The position numbers and the translations under genes are program-made. Of a DNA stretch of 64,000 nucleotides, positions 20,783 to 32,639 are shown in pieces. Position 1 is the stretch's first letter, and each line of letters opens with the position of its first letter. The notes under the pieces were generated by a model. That model was not told where the DNA came from, made no database searches, and saw nothing but the letters and a program-made list of their open reading frames with translations. Origin of the DNA: Quercus robur (Eukaryota; Streptophyta; Magnoliopsida; Fagales; Fagaceae); the NCBI RefSeq assembly GCF_932294415.1, contig NC_065535.1:7539001-7603000 (forward strand). Reading direction: 5' to 3'.

Positions 20783-23135
20783 AACTCCCCCTTTGGCAGC
20801 CCGTGACAAAACACAACATATAAGCTCAAAGTTTACAAAATAAAAAACCCTTTACAAAATAATGCTCATTAACAAAAATTCAATCCTAACTACTATCCAT
20901 CAGTTGCAAGTGTAGACAGCAGCTCAATTGAATCAACCTGTATATTTCCTGAAACACTAAACAAAATGCATAACCGCATGTGTGACAGAAAAACAAAAAC
21001 AGTAAATCAACAAATATACAATCTAACTCTCCCCCTAAGTTAGATACATCAAAAACAATGTTAACTCAATGTTAACTCCCCCTAAATAGAACATTCTTGT
21101 ATTTTCCACACATTTCATCTAAATCTCTCCCTCTTTTTGTCACGCATTGACAAAGACAACTCAAACAAAGAGTTGACAGAAAACATACGCAACAAAGTAA
21201 GAGAAAATAGAGAAAGAAGGGAACACAAAACAATTCAACTCTATAGGAAATAGAGACAACTCCCCCTATGAACAACAAAGGTTAAAAACAAGCTTCTCCC
21301 CCTATACAAATAGGAAAAACAAAACAAGTTTTGGGAAAACAGTTTTGAGAAAAAATAAAGGGGTTGGGGATAAATAAAAAGACACAAACCAAGTTTTTAA
21401 AAAAAACTAAGTTGAGGATACACATGAAGAAAAAATATTCTCTCTTTCAATAAAATGCAAACATGGCACTATGTGACCCATAAACAGTTGCATGAGTAGA
21501 GAAAATATTTGCACATTGATTATCCATCATATCTCTTAAGAAAAACATTTTCTACAGTTCACACATAAAAATAGCATATATTAGAAAGTACATAGCTCAA
21601 AAATTAATCAATCAATTTTTGATCAAGTTGAGTACCCAATGTAGCAAAGTGTATGCATGTTATGTGTGAAAACAATGAGAGATATGACCGCAAACTGCAA
21701 GATGGATACAAAAAACAATGCAATGCATGTGAATCCTAAACATAAATGATGCATGGAAAAATCAAATTTTTGAAAAAAAAAAGAGCAATTTAATGCAGAA
21801 ACTCCTCAAAGCACAATATTTCATGAATGAAATGCATGAGTATGAGATTAAAAGTTTTTCAAAAATACTTGAATTCAACCCAGATTTTCCAAAAATAAGT
21901 TTTTCAACCAATTGTCCTCAAAAACTCAAACATTAAGCACATTTTGCATCAAAATCAAGGAACTTTAATCTTGGATGGCCACAACAAGATCACACACAAT
22001 ATAATGTACCAAGTTTAACAAAGAGTAACTTGTGTAGTGTGTGCAACTAGTAAAAACTTGAGATACATGTGAGGTGATATGTGAATAGCAATCAATCACA
22101 AAGTCTACAAAATTCATCACATAGAATTTAAAAGAGACTATCACCTAAAGAGTTACATCATATAACTCCCACATCTCCTAGATCATAAGCTTGCAATCAT
22201 GTAAGTTTCTTGTAATTATGCCTCATAATATACATACCAATTTTAAGTTATATGAGTTTGGCATCAAGCCTAATAGTACACACCAATTTTGATTTTAAGA
22301 ATTAAGCACTTAAACCGAGGCTTCACCTTATGTTCTTTTTGTGCATGTGCTACACTTTCTCGAGCACAAAATCTTACGATATGCACTAAGGTATTCATGA
22401 TTGGCTAGTGAACAGTGGTGAGATGGTTATTTATGCCTTTCTCTAAAGGTTCAAGTCCGACAGTCAAAGATATGTGACTTCAAGATCAAGACAAAGTGAT
22501 CAAAAACTATAAACATCTCCCACACAACATGCACTACAAAGTTTCAACTAGTAAAGTGCAATAAGTAAGCTCATCAAAGCTAAACAAGGTACATAAATTT
22601 GTTATGTAAAGATAATATGGCCAATCCTTGATTATGAATCCAAGATGTGAAATACAAAACACAAAAATCCTTTTGGTTTTAAAAAATTTATGACCAAAAA
22701 CAAAAAGCACACATTATGCTAAATGAATAATGCAAATGCAATGCATGACAATGCTTAACTACGCTATAGAGGGTACACAAACAAGAAATATCAATTTCTT
22801 AATTAACCCATGAGTAAATGTACAAACTAGTACACACTCACACAAAATCAGAAATAGCTTAGCACTTATTTAACACATACTATTCAAGTTTCTCCACAAT
22901 GTCAAGCATGTTCTAAATCAAGAGAGAGATATCATAACTCATGTAATCCTCAAGAAAAATAAAACTAGACACAAAATAAAATATTTTTGTCTTTTTGAAA
23001 ATTTTCAATGTTTTTGGATTTTTTTTTTAATAAAAACCAATCAAAAAAAAAAAAAAAAACAAAACAACCAAAAACAAAAACAAAGCATGTCCATAAACAA
23101 TTGAAAGAATTAAATCAGGGACAAGTTAACAACAC
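20783..23135 (-). other. Non-coding interior of Element C
   Basis: AT-rich, with no convincing ORF. Several CTCCCCCT runs (about 20787, 21031, 21077, 21258 and 21296) are G-rich purine runs on the element strand, like those in A and B. A poly-A tract lies near 23043-23060. Confidence 0.6.
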
Positions 23136-24074
23136 TCACCTTGGAGAATCTTTTCTCACCCATATAGCACGAGTCTTCGGCTTTGTAGGTGAAAATCCAT
23201 GAGAAGCAGAGAGTATTTGAGGGATTACACCAATTTTCTGAGACAGATTGAAATCCTGCAAATTCCTTTCACAAGCCAACAAGCTTAAATTTTTCAAAAT
23301 AATATGAAACAATTTATATGGACTTATGGCAGGAGAAATATCATCACAAATCCTAGATTGAAACATAGAATGCTTAAATTTCAATTTATGACAATTAGGA
23401 CGAATGTGACCGAAGACACCACAAAAGTGACAAACAGGAACAAATTTAGGAACATCAGTATTACTAACAACAAATCTAGTCTCAGATTTTGGTTTTTGCC
23501 TCAACAAAGAACAATGTGGTCTAATATGACCAACAACACCACAAAGGTGACAAGTAGGCACAAAAACAGATTTATTATGCTCTCTAACAATAAGTTTAGA
23601 CTTAGGTTTAGAAACTTCAGCGTCCACATCAGAACTTTTACCTTTGTCTAACCTAGCAAAATAAGCCTTTTCTTTATTATTCCTCTTAAAAGGAGGGATA
23701 TAAACTTTCTCAGTTTTAGGCTTAAGAGAAACAGAAACACTTCTGTTATCAACAGCAGACTTGGTACAAGTCGAATTTTCAATTTTAGTTTTAGATTCAA
23801 CTAACTCTTGTTCCAAGCTTTTCATCTTCTCATCTTGAGAGGAAATTTGATTTCTCAAAAATTCATTCTTTTTATTAGATTCATCTAATCTAACAATCAA
23901 TTCCTCTTTTTCAAGATTAGCCAATTTTAACTCTTCCTTTAATCTCTTAGCAATTTTCATAGATTTCAATAATTCCTTACGAAGAGTTTCACAGGCATCA
24001 ATAAAATCAACAGAAGCATGAGCAGAAACATGATCAGAAAGACACTTCAAATCATCCATGACAACAGGGATCAA
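23136..24074 (-). CDS. Gag-region ORF of Element C (coiled coil, two CCHC knuckles)
   Basis: The ORF encodes 312 residues on the minus strand, starting about 45 bp after the primer site. Residues 25-95 are charged and heptad-like (RKELLKSMKIAKRLKEELK, then more), so a coiled coil is likely. Two CCHC knuckles follow: CHLCGVVGHIRPHC near 178-191 and CHFCGVFGHIRPNC near 217-230. The layout matches the second gag-region frame of Element A, but here the knuckle is duplicated and the UBN2 half is not seen. The ORF ends in AIWVRKDSPR, comparable to DVWVKKGTHA at the end of the A frame. Confidence 0.82.
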   Translation of the reverse strand: MIPVVMDDLKCLSDHVSAHASVDFIDACETLRKELLKSMKIAKRLKEELKLANLEKEELIVRLDESNKKNEFLRNQISSQDEKMKSLEQELVESKTKIENSTCTKSAVDNRSVSVSLKPKTEKVYIPPFKRNNKEKAYFARLDKGKSSDVDAEVSKPKSKLIVREHNKSVFVPTCHLCGVVGHIRPHCSLLRQKPKSETRFVVSNTDVPKFVPVCHFCGVFGHIRPNCHKLKFKHSMFQSRICDDISPAISPYKLFHIILKNLSLLACERNLQDFNLSQKIGVIPQILSASHGFSPTKPKTRAIWVRKDSPR

Positions 24075-24119
24075 GGATCAGCTCTTAGATCAAAAGATCT
24101 AAAAACAAAAGAGCAACCC

Positions 24120-24131
24120 GCTCTGATACCA
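24120..24131 (-). promoter_or_regulatory. Primer binding site of Element C
   Basis: GCTCTGATACCA on the plus strand is the complement of TGGTATCAGAGC. It lies two bases inside the LTR at 24134 and proves the minus orientation. Confidence 0.93.
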
Positions 24132-24133
24132 CT

Positions 24134-24982
24134 TGACAGTTTTTAGACCCCTTAAACAATTGATTAAATCTAGGTAATTAGCAAAGTTGTTACTTAGTCC
24201 AATTAAACAAGTCTAGGTTATCACAATAATAAAGATCAAATCATGCAAAGTAGCGGAAAATAAATAACACACGATATGATCACCCAGGAAACCAAACCGG
24301 TAAAAACCTAGGGAGGATTTGACCTAACTATCCTCAAGGTAAACTTGAATCCACTATCAGAAAGAATCGAAGTTCATACAAAAGGACTTACAAGCACCTC
24401 CGCTCGACTTCCTAATGCTACCAACCAGTAGAACTTACTGACACGACCACGTGCAAGCTCTGAATCCACGGACTCCTTCTTTCTTTGGATTCCACCAACT
24501 ACAAGCACCCCCGCTTGTGTATTCTTTAAGCTTTAATGGCAACAACTATTTTGATCATCAAGGTTTAGAGAATATCTCCTCCTTGAAAACCCTAAGTTTG
24601 TGTAAAGGAAAACTCCTCTAGATCTCACAAGAGATTTACACAAACCGCAATATGAGCAACACTAAAACGTGGCTAGGGTTTGCCTTTTATACTTAGGACA
24701 AATAAGAAACCCTAAAATTTTTTTAAACACATAGGGCTGAGTTGGACAAATCTACAGAAAAGCAATCTGCCCGACGTTCGATCGGTCGAGCCTAAGCTTC
24801 GATCGATCGAGCCAGGCCAAAAGCCACACTGCTTTCTGCTTTACACTCGATTCCAACTTTACATTAACATACAACTTTGAGCTAGCTTAAAACACTTCTA
24901 AACACATTGTTTTGATCATGGTTTGCCAACAATACAAATTAGAGTTCTAAATACATAAAGTCCTAAACTTTGAAACCTAACA
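24134..24982 (-). repeat. 5' LTR of Element C
   Basis: Pairs with 19935-20782, with about 26 differences by eye over 848 bp. It is followed by the duplicated ATGAT. Confidence 0.9.
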
Positions 24983-24987
24983 ATGAT

Positions 24988-26549
24988 GGTCTTGAGACTT
25001 GCATAGACTTGTGTCTATATATCTTCCCACTATTTATTTTTGTTTTTGCTAAGAAGAGCTCACCAAATGTAAATCTCCAAATGAAAAGAGATTTTGAGCT
25101 GCAAAAGCCTGTCGCACATTCTAGTATTCGACTAGGAAAAAGGGTAAGCGACCTTATATTAAAGAGAATGTTTATTCAAAAAGCCAAAGGCTTGTTCATT
25201 AAAGTGAAATATCAAATAACACTCTCACAATGAGAGGTGATTGCCTCAAAAGATCAAAATGATCAAATGTTATGATTGAAAGTGGAGTCAAATGTAAAGC
25301 TCCAAGATGTGTTATCAAGTTTTGTGGGAGGTCATATATACATATTTCTATAATTGAGATGGATCACATGATCTAGTGCTAATTGTGTATGCCTTGGTTG
25401 AATTGATCATTGAAGCTTCACATTAGATTAAGGACTATCTCATTGTTGATATCCACACACAACACACAAGTCTATGTTCAATAAATGCCATATTCATTTG
25501 TGTGATTGTACTTGATGAAATGTGTTTTCACATGCTCAATCTTTGTTAATTCAAACACAAAAAGATTTTTGAGTGTTTTTGGAAAGTATTTTGTTTAAAA
25601 ATCTGAAAATTTCAAAAACCCAGTTTTGCCCTGTTTTGGCGACTCAGTCGCGGGTAAGTCAAGTCGCGAGCCTCAGTCGCGTCTTCGCGGGTCATTTTTG
25701 GCGACTTGTTCGCGAGTGGAAGGTCCAGTCGCGAGGGTTACTCAGAGATTTTCGTGGCTCAGCTCGCGGGTAGACTTTCCAGTCGCGAAAAACACTTGGA
25801 ACGCGTTTTCAAACTTTTGTCTTTGAGTGTTTTGGCGGCTTGAACTGGCGACTTTGTGGCTACTCACTTCAGTCGCGTAAAACGCGTGTTTGACAAAAAT
25901 AGGGGCACTTTTTTTTTTTTTTTTTTTTTTTTTTTGTTTTCCCTCAATCTTTTTGTGACTGTTCATTGTCTCTCTCAACTGATCTTACCCATTCACACCG
26001 TGCCTCCATTTTCGATCTCCATTGTTGCTTCTTTTCAGCTCAAAATCCTCAAGTAACAGGTATGGGTTTTCTGTCTTGAACTCTATTTTACTTGTTTTTG
26101 TGTTTTTTCCCTCTGGATTATTCGAATTTGTTTGTGATTTTGAGATGGGTTTTTAGCTCGGCTATTACTCTTTGTCCATGCTTAGCCTGTGGAAGCTTTT
26201 GTTTCAGTTTTGAGCTTTATTAAATTGTTGGTTTTGTTCTTCATCATGTGCTTAGCTAGGGTTTGTTATTTGTTGGTTTCTCATCTTGCCTGATCCATTG
26301 TTGATGTGTTGATTCAAAATGCTCCTGTGTTGACTGTGTGTTTTTCTAAGGTGATTGTGTGATTTTAATCTGACCCACTCTACTGTGTAGCTACATTTTG
26401 GCCATTTTTGTCCCTCATTGCTATTTTCTGGTCATTTTCATCTAGCTATTAGGGTTTCTTCATTATCCCTAAATTTCCACTAACCTACTGCTAATAATGT
26501 CTGTTGGATTGTGTTCTGTCATTTCCTCTATTCATGATTCAGACTAGGC
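24988..26549 (+). other. Element B leader before the envelope-like region
   Basis: It resumes B after the nested C. A TCGCGA-rich block is at about 25640-25880. A splice donor with GT at 26060-26061 (ACAG then GTATGGG) and an acceptor ending TGATTCAG at 26542 bound an intron of about 483 nt that ends just before the ATG at 26550. A poly-T tract lies at about 25910-25935. Confidence 0.6.
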
Positions 26550-27644
26550 ATGTCACCATTCAAGAAAGCAGCTGTGAAAGGAGGCAGTTCCAAAGGGAAG
26601 GAACACGTCATTGATGTTGATGATTACCCACCTCATACAAAAGAGACTCGTTCTTCATCAAAGAGATTCGATCCCAACAAGTTCAGATCCTATGCAGCCT
26701 ATCAGTCTCATGAGAATTATTTCCAAAATACTACACCATTACTAGAAAGAACTGTGGATCAATCATCACTTCATGACACTGACATTCCGAAATGGTTTGC
26801 TCACAAGGACTAGAATTACCTTCTCTCTGATCTGGATGACGTGTATGAAGATTTGGTATAGGAATTTTATGCCAACGCGATTGTGGAAGAAGATGAACTT
26901 AAGTGCTGGGTTAGGAAAAAGAGCTTTTCAGTCTTTCCTGCATGTCTGGCAGAAATCCTTCACATCAACAGACCAATATTCTGACACTCACCGGTTTATG
27001 ATGATCTTTGCCCCGATGAGGAGCTTCTCAAAGAAAGTCTTGGACAAGACTTGGAGTTCTCACCCAATGGAAAATCCATTAGTGTTTCCTCTCTTCCTCC
27101 AAAACTGAGAGTGCTTACAATTATGATGTTTCACAATTTGTACCCTTTATCAAGCACTAGGTATATGAACCTCGGACGTGCTTTGTTTCTTCATGATCTA
27201 ATCTCTGATGTAGAAATTGACATCTGTGCTCATATCTTTCATGTTCTGCGCAAAACGGTTCTACGAACTGAGTCTCGAACATGCATTCCTTTCTGCTGTC
27301 TCATTTCAAGGATCTTGAAGTTCAAGGGAATTTATCCAACGGCAGATGAATCTCCTCTCTCGAAATCGAGTCTAATCAACAAGCGTACATTCAATGCAAG
27401 CATTGGACATAGTCGAAAGAGAGCCAAACCAGAAACTTCCGCATCTCACAGTGGCTCTCATTTCAGCACTCTCTCCCTTGATGAAAAGCTTGATCACATT
27501 GTATCCTCTGTACACGAGTTGAATTCAAAGATGTCTGGTCTCACATCTACTCTACACCATCACAGCACTCGATGGGATATGAAGTTTACTTCACTTCAAA
27601 CTCAATTGGATCAAATTCAGAGAAGGCTAGAAGAGGATGTATAG
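26550..27644 (+). pseudogene. Envelope-like region of Element B
   Basis: Homologous to 5306-6451 in A. It has a basic serine-rich N-terminus, the LYPLSSTRYMNLGRALFL motif near 27140, an ICAHIFHVLRKTV stretch, and a C-terminal coiled coil with LQTQLDQIQRRLEED. The region is broken. It ends 14 bp before a run of G-rich purine tracts. Confidence 0.72.
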
Positions 27645-28370
27645 CCTATTCCATGACAAAAAGGGGGAGTGATAGGCCTGATCAGAGGGGGAGGATATTT
27701 CCTAAGGGGGAGTGTTTTTGCATTCTTCTTAAGTTCAAGTTGTTATATTTTATTCAATTTAAGTTGATATATTGTGTTTTGTACCTATTTGTACCCATAT
27801 GCTTATGTAAGCTTTTAGGGTTAATGTTTTATGCATATTATGTAGGCTTTATGGTTTGTACCTTGCTTAATGCAGCCTTTTATGCTATGTTGAAATCAAT
27901 ACTTTTATCTAAATGTCTTGCATTTTGATTTATGTACTGTCACTCTTGTGCCCTTGTAGGATTGTTCCTAGATGCATATACTTTGTGTATTATGCATTGG
28001 TTGAGTGTTGAGCATACAAGTATCTTGCCTTGTGCTTGTTAACTTGTATGTCCTTGTGTTCATTCCAAGTGTGAATGAGCATTGTGTTCACTACCTTGTA
28101 GTGATTACTTGGTTGATCAAGACATGGTTTGTTTCTTAACTCCATCTTTGCTTGATCACATATTGCCTGTTTCATATGCATTTTACAATTTTTTGCTTAC
28201 AATGATCATGGTGTATTGTTGTGTTTCAGGAGTCTTATATTCATATGATTCAAGTGCTTCGCAGCTTCTAGAGTTAGGTGTGAGTGAGTTTTGCTCAACT
28301 GTTCCCAACTCACATGTTAAGTCTAGAGTCTGTTTTAGGGTTTTGTCACAGAATAGCCAAAGGGGGAGAT
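27645..28370 (+). other. 3' non-coding region of Element B
   Basis: G-rich runs at about 27658-27715 (AAAAAGGGGGAGTG, GAGGGGGAGGA and TAAGGGGGAGTG) and the terminal purine tract AAAGGGGGAGAT directly before the 3' LTR. No gene was seen between them. Confidence 0.7.
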
Positions 28371-29477
28371 TGTAAGGTTGAATTTATTCAACCATCTAAT
28401 TGGCTTTATTCCATGCCAAATTTGCTTGTATTTCAGCATTTAGTAACCCTGTATTTAGGTGGGCTTGTTGTAAGGGTAGTGAGTGAGATAGAGTGAAGTT
28501 TGCTTAAGAGTGTGCAAGAAAACAGAGACTCGCGGCTTGGCCTCCCGGGTGACTCGCGGCTATAAGCCGCCAGACGCAGCACACGTGCCAAGCATGCCAG
28601 AAGGTGAACAGTCATGCTAGCTGGAGCACTACAGGACAAAACAGGACAACTGGTCATACGGTTATCTCGCGACTGGATCTCGCGACTTAATCAAATCGCG
28701 AGGTCAAGCCGCGAGTCACCCCTGTTTTGTAAAACCTGACGTTTTACATTCCTCTCTCACTCCAGTATAAATACCCCTTTTACCCACGAATGTAAGAGAG
28801 CTTCCAGAGAGAATTTTGAGAGAGAAACCCTAGAGAAAAACAAGATTGATTCACCCACAATCTATATAATAGAGTCTCTTCAAATTCCTCAACTCTCTTC
28901 CTCTCCATTGTCAAATCCTTGAGAGGCATTTTACCAAACCTTGTTCTCACCATTTTCATCACTGTGAGAAGAGCTGTTTGGATTTCTGGGAAGCAGTTAG
29001 GAAGGAACCAATCTTCATTGGTTGATGCTACGGTCTAGTAGCGGAATCCGGGAAGCTAGAAAAGAAAAAGGTTCGGCGCAACCTCGTTGGAGCAAGAAGC
29101 TTGGAGGGCTTAGGTGCACTGGGTAGATTAGGCTTGGAGGTTCTATTGCTGTCCTTGTATCCCAACTATATTTTCTAGTGGATTGTTTACCGCTCAGAGG
29201 GCGGCGGAGAGGTTTTACACCGAGGGCTTCGGTTTCCTCTTTGATAACACATCGCGTGTTGTCTTTGTGTTTGCATCTTCCTTCCCTTTTATCTTTGCCT
29301 TTTATTAACTGCTGTGGGTTGTGTTTTTAATTTGGTTTAGATAGTTTTTCCAATTCCATATTATAGCTTATATTAAGTTTCTGCACACTAGTTGTTTGAC
29401 ATAATGCTTGAATTGGTTAAGTTGTAATTTGGGGGTCTAAACGTTCAAGGGTGTTTATACACATATTTGAACTTTCA
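28371..29477 (+). repeat. 3' LTR of Element B
   Basis: A direct copy of 14856-15939 with a few percent divergence, followed by CAAAT at 29478-29482. Confidence 0.9.
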
Positions 29478-29482
29478 CAAAT

Positions 29483-29954
29483 TCACGCCTTCGCACTCTA
29501 TACAAAATAAAAAAGAATAGAAAAACTTATTCTAATATTGTGGCACTCATAACACTAATCAATAGCCGCATAAACTAGTATATATATATAGCAAGAGATG
29601 TGGGCCTTTTGTCGTGGGGTGCAATACAAACTAGTAGAATTGCTTAAGTCAGCAAAACATAGTCCTATTAGTTCTAGGACTTGGTTAGTTCCTTTGACCA
29701 AATTAAAAGCCACATAACAACATGGTCTGTATCTCACACTCCAACACGAAAATTTTTCTTCAGCCAAAAACCAGCGTGTCCCACACGCTTAAAGTCAAGT
29801 CTCTTTTCTACAAGCTTGCAAGACAAGCTCATTTAGAGCTTTGATAAGGTGTCGGCTGGATCCATGGGGCTATGATGCACCCAACAATGAATATGTAAAC
29901 ATAAAGGATTCCCACAAAAGGTTTATAAAGGAGTCCCTGCAACCTTATCCTAAA
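29483..29954 (+). promoter_or_regulatory. Former promoter region of the CYP82 pseudogene
   Basis: The last 40 bases before the ATG, with TTTATAAAGGAGTCC and GCAACCTTATCCTAAAATGG, align with the leader of the intact gene (GGACTCCAGCAACC, then CCTAAAATGG). A TATAAAG lies at about 29924-29930. The promoter was copied with the gene. Confidence 0.55.
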
Positions 29955-30066
29955 ATGGATTTTCTTCCATCTTCCCTGAATTCTGCCACCATAGCTGGAC
30001 TTTTAGCCATAATTCTTTTCTCCTACTGTCTTCTAAAGAGGCCCCGAGTTGGCCTAGCTAAAACTA

Positions 30067-31390
30067 GTCGTGGCTTCAGGAATTTTTCCTAAAGTGTTTC
30101 TTAAGAAACATAAATTACCCTCGCCTTTATTTATTCATTATTGTTGTTTGGTTGTTTCATTAATTTTTTTGTCTTTTATAAACTATAATTTTTTATATTG
30201 TTGTTTCATTAATTATAAAATTATTAATTTTTGTTTGGCCTAACATAATTTAATTTGTTTGTTTTTTATAATGTATTGGTTAATTAAATTATTAATTATT
30301 GTTTATTAGTTGCTTCTCCTAATTAATTATTGGTTAATTAAATTATTGTTTATTAGTTGCACTACCACACACCCCATGTGCATTTACTTCCCCCAATTAA
30401 ATATCCCACCTCGGCTCCATGCCCCCATCCACCCCCCACTTAATAGACTAGCCTCATGGCCCCTAATTACAAGAACCAATTAGATAAATTCACAATCACA
30501 AATCACAATATACTAAAAGACAATTAATTGTCTCTCACCAACACCAACACCAACGGATAAAGCCAAAAACAGGGGCTAATATTAATAAAGTTATAAAGTA
30601 AAGCTAAGCAATCAGCCAATCACAGTTCAAAGAGAACTAGATAAAGTCTTAAAGAGAGAGAGAGACTCTCATTTCATTTCACTTTCATTCTTCAGAATCA
30701 GATAAAGAAAGAGAGAAACCCATTAACCCAATAACTCGTATATGTAAGAGAGAAAAAGAGAGAGAAGTTAAGCGTAATGATGAAATACCTTGAGGTTGAG
30801 GGAGTAGGGAGGCCTAAGGCTGAGGGGCAGCGCCGTCGGGCAACACATCGAGGTGAGGAAGACCGATCTCTAATTCGATCGAACTGATCTTCGATCTCTG
30901 ATGCTCGATGTGTTCTAAAGCTCGAGTTTGAGGCCCGATGTGATGATCGATGTGCTCTGTTGCTTGAGGCGGAGGAGTCGTCTGTTGGTTGTTGTCGTTG
31001 ATGACTAATGAGGTCTTTGTTTCTTTAGGTTAGGTTTTTTATTTCAGTTTTTGCCTTCGATGAATCAACAGATGCGTATATTGGGTTTTAGTTTTTTTTT
31101 TTTTTTTTTTTTTTGGAGAATCTATGGATTTGCTACCATCTGTAATCTATTGGGTTTGCTTTATTCTTTTTTTTTTTTTTCCCCTTTAGATTGGGTTTGC
31201 TTTACCATCTATTGTTTAGGATTGATGTTGGGCTTTTTTTTCCCTGGTGGGCTTGCTATGTTACAAATTATTTTTTGCTTTTTTTTTTTTTTTTTTTTTA
31301 CTTGAAAGTAGAGTAAATAATTTTATTTTTTATTTTTTTAATTTGAGGGTGTTCCTAATTTTTTTTAAGGGTAAACAAATAATTTTTTTA

Positions 31391-31421
<31 letters not shown>

Positions 31422-31471
31422 TTCCAGGTCAGGGTGTTCCTGTGAACATCGTGGACTAAATGTGGCGTCGC
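30067..31471. mobile_element. Unidentified 1.4-kb insertion in exon 1 of the P450 pseudogene
   Basis: It separates two adjacent pieces of exon 1. The sequence CTAGCTAAAAC at the left junction (about 30055-30066) recurs as CTAGCCAAAAC at the right (about 31473-31484), a likely target duplication of about 11 bp with one change. The interior has no convincing ORF. It contains AT-rich sequence, a GA-rich stretch (30650-30770), a CG-richer stretch (30800-31000), several poly-T runs and a TA repeat. The family was not recognised. An 8-11-bp duplication would fit a Mutator-like or hAT element or a retroposed sequence. Confidence 0.5.
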
Positions 31472-32425
31472 CACTAGCCAAAACAACACCAATTCCTACT
31501 GGTGCATGGCTTGTAATTGGTCACCTTCCTCTATTGGGAGCAACTCAGACCCCCCACATAACTTTGGGAGCCATGGCTGACAAGTACGGACCACTTTTTA
31601 TAATCAAGCTTGGATTGCACCCTGCTTTGGTGTTGAGCAGTTGGGAGATGGCTAAGGAGTGCTTCACTACCAATGACTTGGCTGTGTCCTCGCGGCCCAA
31701 ACTAGTAGCCAAAAAACACTTGTGCTATAACTTCGCTATGTTTGGCTTTGCACCCCATGGTCCCTATTGGTGTGAATTGCGTAAAATTAGTAACCACTTT
31801 AGAGCTACTATCTAATCGCCAGCTTAAGAAGCTTTCCCACATCAGAGTCTCCCAAGTTGAGAACGATATAAAAGATTTATACAAACTTTGGATCAAGAAA
31901 AAGAACGGGCCAGGCTTGATTTTGGTGGAGTTGAAGCAGTGGTTTGGGGATATGAACCTTAACGTGATTCTTAGGATGATTGCTGGAAAGAGGCTCGGCG
32001 TTGCCAAAAGGCCTTGGGGGACTTCTTTCATCTTTTGGGGTTGTTTGTGGTGTCCGATGCTATTCATTTTCTTGGGTAGTTAGATTTGGGTGGACATGAA
32101 AAGGCCATGAAGAAAACTGAAAGGGAATTGGATGGAATTCTTGGGGAATGGTTGGAAGAGCATAAGTGAAAGAGAGCTTCATTTGAGAATAAAGGGGAGG
32201 AAGATTTCATGGACATAATGCTCTCTGTCCTTGATGGTGCCGAGCTTGAAGGTTACGATGTTGATACAATCAACAAATCCACATGTTTGGTATGTTTTCT
32301 CTTTTCACTTCTTCATGGAGTTTTGCTCAAAGGGCCTTGCTTGAACATGTTCCAAGCAAGGTGGCTCTCAAATGCAGGGCATACCAAAAATAATCATCTC
32401 AAAACTGACTTTTTAAGACTTAAGG

Positions 32426-32633
32426 TCTATTTGGATACCGCTTATTGCTGAAAACTGAAAATTGAAAATACTGTAGTAAAATAATTTTTAAATATGTGAA
32501 TAGTGTCATGGGACCCAGTTTGAAAGTTATTTTTGCTGAAAAAAGTACTTGTAGGTCCCACGAATAGTGCATGAAACCCACTAAAAATGCTGAATGCTGA
32601 AAACTTTCAATTTTCAACGTTATCCAAACGTGC
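32426..32633 (+). mobile_element. MITE, family M1 copy 1
   Basis: It starts near GTCTATTTGGATACCGC and ends near GTTATCCAAACGTGC, so the ends are inverted repeats around TTTGGATA. The interior, with AATAATTTTTAAAT, TGTGAATAGTG and GGGACCCAG, is shared with copies 2 and 3. The family is probably hAT-derived and non-autonomous. Confidence 0.7.
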
Positions 32634-32639
32634 ACTTAG

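Larger units (their letters stand above)
19935..24982 (-). mobile_element. Element C: Copia-like LTR retrotransposon nested in B (fossil)
   Basis: LTRs of about 848 bp start TGACAG and end CCTAACA, with target duplication ATGAT at 19930-19934 and 24983-24987. The primer site on the minus strand (24120-24131) and the purine tract near 20783-20797 fix the direction as minus. Only one gag-type ORF is present, and no pol was recognised. The LTRs differ by about 3 percent by eye, suggesting one to a few million years. C is not whole. Its LTR sequence differs from that of A and B, so it is a separate family. Confidence 0.92.
14856..29477 (+). mobile_element. Element B: Copia/Sirevirus-type LTR retrotransposon carrying nested Element C (fossil)
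   Basis: Direct LTRs start TGTAAGG and end TTTCA, with target duplication CAAAT at 14851-14855 and 29478-29482. Parts seen are the 5' LTR, an initiator-Met primer site, protease, integrase, reverse transcriptase-RNase H, a leader with an intron, an envelope-like region, G-rich runs, a purine tract and the 3' LTR. A full UBN2/knuckle gag was not recognised. Without C the element is about 9.6 kb. It has several breaks and is not whole. The LTRs differ by a few percent by eye, so it is of moderate age, and C arrived later. Confidence 0.9.

Noticed and set aside
31051-31459. Plus-strand frames with long Phe and Ile runs
   Set aside because: Produced by poly-T and TA tracts inside the unknown insertion.
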